From positions 1-10,112 of the forward strand of contig MHDY01000235.1 of NCBI GenBank assembly GCA_001803705.1: DNA of 10,112 nucleotides, read 5' to 3'. The position numbers and the translations under genes are program-made. Below the pieces are notes generated by a model. That model did not search any database. It saw only the letters and a program-made list of their open reading frames with translations, and was not told the origin of the DNA. The DNA is from Nitrospirae bacterium GWC2_56_14 (lineage in GTDB: Bacteria; Nitrospirota; UBA9217). Below, in pieces: positions 6,377 through 10,112 of this stretch. How positions within the stretch are numbered: the stretch's first letter is position 1; every line of letters starts with the position of its first letter.

Positions 6377-6467
6377 AGGCCGAAGGCTGAAAGTAGACGA
6401 TAGCGCTAGCAAGCAAATGAAAACCAGAAAGAACAGGTTTCCCAACTCCACCTTTAGCCTTCAGCCT
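6377..6467. repeat. Imperfect inverted repeat, MITE-like, in the divergent gap
   Basis: The left arm 6377-6393 (aggccgaaggctgaaag) and right arm 6451-6467 (cctttagccttcagcct) match in inverted orientation at 14 of 17 positions around a 57-base spacer. The left arm itself contains a GAAGGC repeat. The spacer holds the small palindrome TAGCGCTA (about 6401-6408). The element could be a dispersed non-coding repeat or a hairpin between the SCO operon and the lipoprotein gene. The rest of the 400-base gap (6300-6699) holds the promoter and hairpin listed separately, and no gene. Confidence 0.5.
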
Positions 6468-6479
6468 GTCAACTTGCAC

Positions 6480-6499
6480 GGCTATCTGTAACTATAGCC
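6480..6499. other. Small hairpin upstream of the lipoprotein promoter
   Basis: GGCTAT (6480-6485) and ATAGCC (6494-6499) form a perfect 6-bp stem around an 8-base loop. It lies about 80 bases upstream of the proposed -35 box and could be an operator-like dyad; a function is not demonstrated. Confidence 0.35.
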
Positions 6500-6579
6500 G
6501 CATTGTCGAAGGCCGTCAAGGGTCAAGCCGGGGACTGTCACGCCGAGGATGTGGCACCGGGCCGAAAGCCCCTTTCTTC

Positions 6580-6608
6580 TTGCACTCGGGATTCTGAAAT
6601 ACTATAAT
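6580..6608 (+). promoter_or_regulatory. Probable sigma-70 promoter of the lipoprotein gene
   Basis: A perfect -10 box TATAAT (6603-6608) stands 17 bases after TTGCAC (6580-6585). The latter matches only the first three bases of the TTGACA consensus. Transcription would begin near 6615, giving a leader of about 85 bases before the ATG at 6700. Confidence 0.6.
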
Positions 6609-6688
6609 CTGAGAACGAAATGGTTTCGATCCGGGTCGCTTCATCGGAGCGAAACGGAAACGGTCCATGACGCACGGCCGAAGAAAAT

Positions 6689-6693
6689 GGAGG
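6689..6693 (+). promoter_or_regulatory. Ribosome binding site setting the lipoprotein start
   Basis: GGAGG lies 6 bases before the ATG at 6700. It favours that start over the in-frame ATG at 6667, which would add 11 charged residues before the signal peptide. Confidence 0.85.
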
Positions 6694-6699
6694 ATACCT

Positions 6700-7734
6700 A
6701 TGAAAGCTATTACGTTGCAGAAGTTGGGAGTCGTTGTTTTAGCGGTCCTTGTGCCAATGGTCCTGTTGTTCGGTTGCGGAGGTGGTGGAGGCAGCTCAGC
6801 AGGCGGAGGCGGATCCAATACCTTGTTCTATGCGGTAAAAGCCACGACGCCGACTTTCGCGGCCACAACCTCGGCAAAGCCGCAAAATGCCAAGGGGAAA
6901 ATTTATTCTGCCCCATCGTTTTCCGATCCGGCAATGATGGTCGCCTTTCAGCTTCTTCGGAATTACTCCTATCCGGCCGATGAAGGCAAGATCGACATGT
7001 CAAATATCTACAAGATCCTTTGGGAGGCAGGCGGGAAACTTGATGATGCAAAATATCTTTGCTCCTCAATGACCAGCACAACGGACAGCGCTATTTCTCC
7101 CTATCTTTTTAGCGATTTTTTGGGCCATTCGTATACATGCGGGGGGAATATCGATGAATCAGTTCAGCCAGGATATGGAAGCAGCTTCGCCTACGAGGAA
7201 ACGGGGACACTGAGAAAAATGCTGGCCTCGTACAAGTGGGCGCCTGACGTAGCACAGCAGATAGCAATCGGTACGATCCAGGCAAGCTATGATGACACGA
7301 CAAAAAATGTTGAGCTGATCTTTGCACAAGCTGTTAACTATCCGGCGGGCAGCACTATGGGAGGACCCTCTGGCAGCGGTTTTGCCACCCGGGCGCGCAT
7401 AACGGGAAACAGCGACACGCATGACTTTGAACTGAAAATGTTTACCGGGAGCACGTCACTGGTCGGCAAGGGCAAATCACAGGGAGCTGGGAACTACTTC
7501 CTGATAAGAGACGGGTCTAACTACTTCTGCATTCCAGCCGGTGCAACGGAGACGGATCTGGCCGGCATGCAGCCGATGAACCAAACCGATGCGAACGCTT
7601 CACCCAACTGCGGCGTCTATGCGACTGCGGTCACGGCGATGACGTCGTACACAGGTGCAGATCTGCCAAATATTGATTTGTCTGATTTTAACAACGGCGT
7701 AAGAGGAACCCCGGTCAACTATTTGATGTTCTGA
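6700..7734 (+). CDS. Lipoprotein of unrecognised family
   Basis: The 344-residue product has a lipoprotein signal: basic start MKAITLQK, hydrophobic core LGVVVLAVLVPMVLL, and lipobox LFGC with C26 as the predicted lipidated cysteine. A flexible Gly/Ser linker follows (GGGGGSSAGGGGS, 27-39). The mature part is Ser/Thr/Ala-rich and has four further cysteines (C121, C147, C277, C304), which could make two disulfides in the periplasm or on the surface. Recognisable stretches include FSDPAMMVAFQLLRNYSYPAD (74-94, split here only by description), NIYKILWEAGGKLDDAKYLC and LRKMLASYKWAPDVAQQIA, with a beta-rich second half. I do not recognise the family and see no catalytic motif. It has its own promoter upstream and an intrinsic terminator about 100 bases downstream, so it is likely transcribed alone. 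The Wza-type locus and the SCO operon give no clear functional hint. Confidence 0.85.
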   Translation: MKAITLQKLGVVVLAVLVPMVLLFGCGGGGGSSAGGGGSNTLFYAVKATTPTFAATTSAKPQNAKGKIYSAPSFSDPAMMVAFQLLRNYSYPADEGKIDMSNIYKILWEAGGKLDDAKYLCSSMTSTTDSAISPYLFSDFLGHSYTCGGNIDESVQPGYGSSFAYEETGTLRKMLASYKWAPDVAQQIAIGTIQASYDDTTKNVELIFAQAVNYPAGSTMGGPSGSGFATRARITGNSDTHDFELKMFTGSTSLVGKGKSQGAGNYFLIRDGSNYFCIPAGATETDLAGMQPMNQTDANASPNCGVYATAVTAMTSYTGADLPNIDLSDFNNGVRGTPVNYLMF

Positions 7735-7836
7735 AGTCTGATATCGGAACAGTCTTTTTGACCGAACCGATCAGCCTCGAAGCTTCAGTCGGCTGAGATT
7801 CAGGCGCATTTCGCAGGAAGGGATATCACAATGAAA

Positions 7837-7874
7837 AGGGCCGGAGAGCATTTCGCTCTCCGGCCTTCTATTTT
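7837..7874 (+). terminator. Intrinsic (Rho-independent) terminator after the lipoprotein gene
   Basis: GGCCGGAGAGC (7839-7849) and GCTCTCCGGCC (7855-7865) form a perfect 11-bp GC-rich stem with a 5-base loop (ATTTC), followed by TTCTATTTT. It ends the lipoprotein transcript and separates it from the symporter-kinase unit. Confidence 0.88.
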
Positions 7875-7963
7875 CCGGCAGCAAGGAAACGACAGCCCTT
7901 TTTTCCCGATCGTGCCGCGGAAAGGGTCATGCGGGTGCTCGATGGAAAGAGAGGACCGTCGCC

Positions 7964-7987
7964 CGGGTCCGGCTTCCGTCCGGCCCG
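7964..7987. other. GC-rich hairpin in the spacer before the symporter-kinase unit
   Basis: CGGG-T-CCGG (7964-7972) pairs with CCGG-CCCG (7980-7987) as an 8-bp stem with one bulged T and a 7-base loop. No T-run follows, so it is not an intrinsic terminator. It may be part of a structured leader or a protein-binding dyad. The rest of 7875-8039 shows no gene and no riboswitch class that I can match. Confidence 0.35.
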
Positions 7988-8039
7988 TGAGGAAAGTTCG
8001 ATCACCTCGGATATGGCATTCAATAATGAATTATGTTAC

Positions 8040-8045
8040 TATAAC
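8040..8045 (+). promoter_or_regulatory. Possible -10 element for a leaderless transcript
   Basis: TATAAC ends 5 bases before the ATG at 8051, so a transcript from it would begin at or next to the start codon. No good -35 box is seen at 16-18 bases upstream. The absence of a Shine-Dalgarno sequence before 8051 makes a leaderless start plausible, but the evidence is thin. Confidence 0.3.
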
Positions 8046-8050
8046 GCTCT

Positions 8051-8227
8051 ATGAAAAGGGATATCTGGATATTTCTGTTCGTCATCGGGCTCCTGTTCTT
8101 CAACTGGCCCATCATGGGCATCTTTAAGAGCAGCCTGGCGACCTCCCTGTTCATTCTCTGGTTCATTTTCATCGCCATTATTTTTATTATTGCTCACTTC
8201 CTGGAGCGGGAGGACGGAGGAAAATAA
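8051..8227 (+). CDS. Small two-helix membrane protein upstream of the symporter-kinase
   Basis: The product is 58 residues: MKRDIW, a first hydrophobic helix (IFLFVIGLLFFNWPIMGIF, about 7-25), a short KSS turn, a second helix (LATSLFILWFIFIAIIFIIA, about 29-48), and a charged tail FLEREDGGK. An in-frame TAA at 8042 means no longer form exists upstream, and no ribosome binding site is evident. Its stop TAA is followed at once by the GTG of the next gene, and its last codons contain that gene's GGAGG site, so the two are translationally linked. Small hydrophobic proteins directly upstream of CbrA-type symporter-kinases are described in Pseudomonas (CbrX, from memory). Homology of this one to CbrX is not established. 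It may assist membrane insertion or regulate the sensor; its real function is unknown. Confidence 0.75.
   Translation: MKRDIWIFLFVIGLLFFNWPIMGIFKSSLATSLFILWFIFIAIIFIIAHFLEREDGGK
8216..8220 (+). promoter_or_regulatory. Ribosome binding site for the symporter-kinase GTG start
   Basis: GGAGG lies inside the last codons of the small upstream gene, 7 bases before the GTG at 8228. This consensus site fixes the start on a GTG directly after the upstream TAA. Confidence 0.85.
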
Positions 8228-10112
8228 GTGTTCTCGCCCCTGGTCCTGCTCAGCATCATTTTCGCTTATCTTCTTCTGCTCTTTTCCGTTGCCTATTTTG
8301 CGGAACGGAAGGAGCTGCAGGGGAAGAGCCTGGTCTCGAATCCCTATATCTATTCCCTTTCCCTTGCGGTGTACTGCACTTCCTGGACCTTCTACGGCAG
8401 CGTGGGCAAGGCGGCCAACTCAGGGCTCAGCTTTCTCACGATCTACATCGGCCCGACGCTCATGGCGGCCTTGTGGTGGATCGTGCTCCGGAAGATCGTG
8501 TACCTGTCCAAGGAGAACCGGATCACCACGATCTCGGATTTCATCTCATCACGCTACGGAAAATCCCTGGGCCTTTCGGTCCTGGTCACGACCGTTGCGG
8601 TCGTCGGGATCACCCCCTATCTCGGCCTGCAGCTCAAGGCCATCATGACGACCTTCACCCTGCTCTCGGGAAAACAGCAGAGCACCAATTTCGAGGGTTG
8701 GTTCGTTTCGCTGCTGCTCGGGACCTTTGCCGTGATCTTCGGAGCGCGGAGGCTCGATGCCTCGGAGCGCCACGGAGGCCTGGTCTTCGCCGTTGCTTTC
8801 GAATCGGCGATCAAGCTGGTTGCGTTCATGTCCGTCGGGCTTTTTGTGACCTACGGCCTCTTCAACGGGTTCGGCGACATCTTCGGGAGGATCCAGCAGG
8901 GGCCCTATGCGCTGCTCATGAAGATCGGCGACGCCTCGCCGGTGAGCTTTTTGGAGTGGTCCTCGCTTACCTTCCTGTCGATGATGGCCATCATGTTCCT
9001 GCCCCGCCAGTTCCACGTGGCGGTGGTGGAAAACTATTCAGCCGACCATATTAAAAAGGCCATGTGGCTTTTTCCGCTCTACCTGTTCCTGATCAATATC
9101 TTTGTTCTTCCCATTGCATACGGCGGACTTTTGCTGGGAGACATCCAGTCCACGGCGGACTATTTTGTGCTCACGATCCCCCTGCACACCGGCTACCCGC
9201 TCATCGCGCTCATGGCGTTCATCGGCGGTTTTTCGGCCGCCACCGCCATGATCATCGTGGAATCCGTGGCGCTTTCCACGATGGTGATGAACAGTTTTGT
9301 CGTGCCCCTGCTCTGGGACCTGCGGGCGTTCAAGAATTTCTCGGTCGTGATGCTGAATATCAAGCGGGTCGTGATCCTGGGATGCGTGTTCCTCGGATAT
9401 ACCTTCGCCGTGTATATCGGCGATTATTACAGTCTCGTGGACATCGGGCTCAAGTCCTTTGAAGCGGTCACCATCTTCGCCCCTTCCTTTCTGCTCGGCC
9501 TCTATTGGAAGGGCGGCAACAAGAAGGGGGCCGTCGCCGGCATCATCGCGGGGTTCAGCGTCTGGATCTATACCTTGCTGATCCCGGCCTTCCTGCGCGC
9601 CGGCATCGTGGAGCCGGGCAGCTTCATGGAGGAGGTCTTCCGGTCGCGGATGCTGAACCCCACGGCGTTGTTCGGCCTCGAAGGCCTTGACCGCTGGAGC
9701 CATTCGCTTTTCTGGGGACTGTTGCTGAACCTGCTGTTCTACGTGGGAGTATCGCTCTTCACGAAACAGACCGATGCCGAAACCCGCCAGGCCATCATTT
9801 TCGTCGATTCCTATTCTCCGCTCCAGTTCTCGCAGAACCACCGGCAACTCAATGTGGGCGAGATCGAGGAGGTGCTGGCGCAGTATCTTGGCCCTGCGGA
9901 GGCGCGCGACGTGATCGATGCGTTTGTCAGAAAATCCGGCGTGGGCCGCCAGGCGCTTTCCAACGAGTGGCTGCTCAAGCTCAGGCAGGAAGCCGAGCGG
10001 TCCCTCGCGGGAGCGCTGGGGCCCTCGATCAGCGCGCTCGTGTTCCAGGACAAAGCGCTCTTGACGCATGAAGAGGCGCTGCAGGTCTCGAAGTCGATCC
10101 GCCAGATCTCGC
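8228..10112 (+). CDS. Sodium:solute symporter-like sensor (CbrA-type SSF-STAC histidine kinase), 3' end cut
   Basis: The frame is open without a stop from GTG 8228 to the window end (628 codons). Residues 1 to about 512 form a polytopic membrane domain with roughly 13 helices, matching the solute:sodium symporter fold. Key segments are VYCTSWTFYGSVG (48-60), RITTISDFISSRYG, the hallmark LPRQFHVAVVEN (258-269), and the helix GGFSAATAMIIVESVALS (333-350), equivalent to the Na2-site region of SSF transporters. LLGLYWKGGNKKGAVAGIIAG follows. After the last helix comes a soluble part (about 528-628): QAIIFVDSYSPLQFS, LNVGEIEEVLAQYLG, EARDVIDAFVRKSG and SNEWLLKLRQEAERSLAGALG, which looks like the STAC linker of transporter-linked sensors. 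PAS and kinase domains are expected downstream but not seen. The protein may sense or transport a nutrient and pass the signal to a response regulator. Confidence 0.92.
   Translation, partial: MFSPLVLLSIIFAYLLLLFSVAYFAERKELQGKSLVSNPYIYSLSLAVYCTSWTFYGSVGKAANSGLSFLTIYIGPTLMAALWWIVLRKIVYLSKENRITTISDFISSRYGKSLGLSVLVTTVAVVGITPYLGLQLKAIMTTFTLLSGKQQSTNFEGWFVSLLLGTFAVIFGARRLDASERHGGLVFAVAFESAIKLVAFMSVGLFVTYGLFNGFGDIFGRIQQGPYALLMKIGDASPVSFLEWSSLTFLSMMAIMFLPRQFHVAVVENYSADHIKKAMWLFPLYLFLINIFVLPIAYGGLLLGDIQSTADYFVLTIPLHTGYPLIALMAFIGGFSAATAMIIVESVALSTMVMNSFVVPLLWDLRAFKNFSVVMLNIKRVVILGCVFLGYTFAVYIGDYYSLVDIGLKSFEAVTIFAPSFLLGLYWKGGNKKGAVAGIIAGFSVWIYTLLIPAFLRAGIVEPGSFMEEVFRSRMLNPTALFGLEGLDRWSHSLFWGLLLNLLFYVGVSLFTKQTDAETRQAIIFVDSYSPLQFSQNHRQLNVGEIEEVLAQYLGPAEARDVIDAFVRKSGVGRQALSNEWLLKLRQEAERSLAGALGPSISALVFQDKALLTHEEALQVSKSIRQIS

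Noticed and set aside
7900..8010. c-di-GMP (GEMM) riboswitch or RNase P-like RNA (GAGGAAAG motif)
   Set aside because: The conserved core of neither RNA can be laid out; the short GAGGAAAG match alone is not enough.
8015..8028. Sigma-54 type -24/-12 promoter before the small membrane protein gene
   Set aside because: A GG pair is present, but the base pair at the -12 position is TG rather than GC and the flanking consensus is poor.
7831..8127. 98-codon plus-strand frame with an AGGAAG-like site before its ATG
   Set aside because: Its start lies inside the intrinsic terminator hairpin and its end overlaps the two-helix protein in another frame; the peptide has no recognisable character.
8190..9054. 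Plus-strand frames overlapping the symporter start (8190-8648, 8473-9054)
   Set aside because: They are Arg/Ser/Pro-rich shadows; only the frame from GTG 8228 shows hydrophobic helices and SSF motifs.
9038..10069. 343-codon minus-strand frame rich in His, Asp, Glu and Arg
   Set aside because: It is antisense to the continuous symporter-sensor frame; its composition is the usual mirror of GC-rich membrane-protein codons.

Overview
The window is GC-rich bacterial DNA in which most genes are compact, have Shine-Dalgarno sites and use some GTG starts. Several features together suggest a Gram-negative with a periplasm and outer membrane, probably a Desulfobacterota- or Nitrospirota-type lineage: a capsule/exopolysaccharide export set, an SCO protein paired with a c-type cytochrome, a symporter-histidine kinase, and palindromic repeats containing TTGCGAGCGTAGCGAAGCAA. 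The lineage is an inference from gene style and repeats; no marker gene is present.

Region 1 (1-3733, + strand) is part of an exopolysaccharide/capsule locus. It holds the C-terminal part of a Wza-like SLBB outer-membrane export protein, a Wzz-type chain-length determinant and a Wzi-type capsule assembly outer-membrane protein. Between the first two genes sits a foreign-looking cassette (about 660-1446): a REP-associated tyrosine (HUH, Y1) transposase flanked by three full or partial upstream copies and one complete downstream copy of a 68-bp unit with two palindromes. The cassette separates genes that normally sit together. It also carries traces of a small tandem duplication that copied the end of the export gene.

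Region 2 (3734-3990) is a convergent intergenic gap with a palindromic dispersed repeat. Region 3 (3991-6299, - strand) is a two-gene operon joined by an ATGA overlap: an SCO1/SenC-like copper/thiol protein, then an unusual fusion of a monoheme cytochrome c domain to a LivK-like type I periplasmic binding protein. Region 4 (6300-6699) is a divergent intergenic gap with an imperfect inverted repeat, a small hairpin and a TATAAT-type promoter.

Region 5 (6700-7874) is a single lipoprotein gene of unrecognised family with a strong ribosome binding site, ending at a clear intrinsic terminator. Region 6 (7875-8050) is a spacer with a GC-rich hairpin. Region 7 (8051-10112) is a two-gene unit: a 58-residue two-helix membrane protein, followed directly (TAA then GTG) by a large open frame cut by the window end. 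That frame encodes a sodium:solute symporter domain plus an apparent STAC-like linker, the architecture of CbrA-type transporter/sensor histidine kinases. Its kinase part would lie beyond the window.

The three points most worth following up are the RAYT cassette with its two-stem repeat, the cytochrome c-binding protein fusion coupled to SCO, and the micro-protein/symporter-kinase pair.
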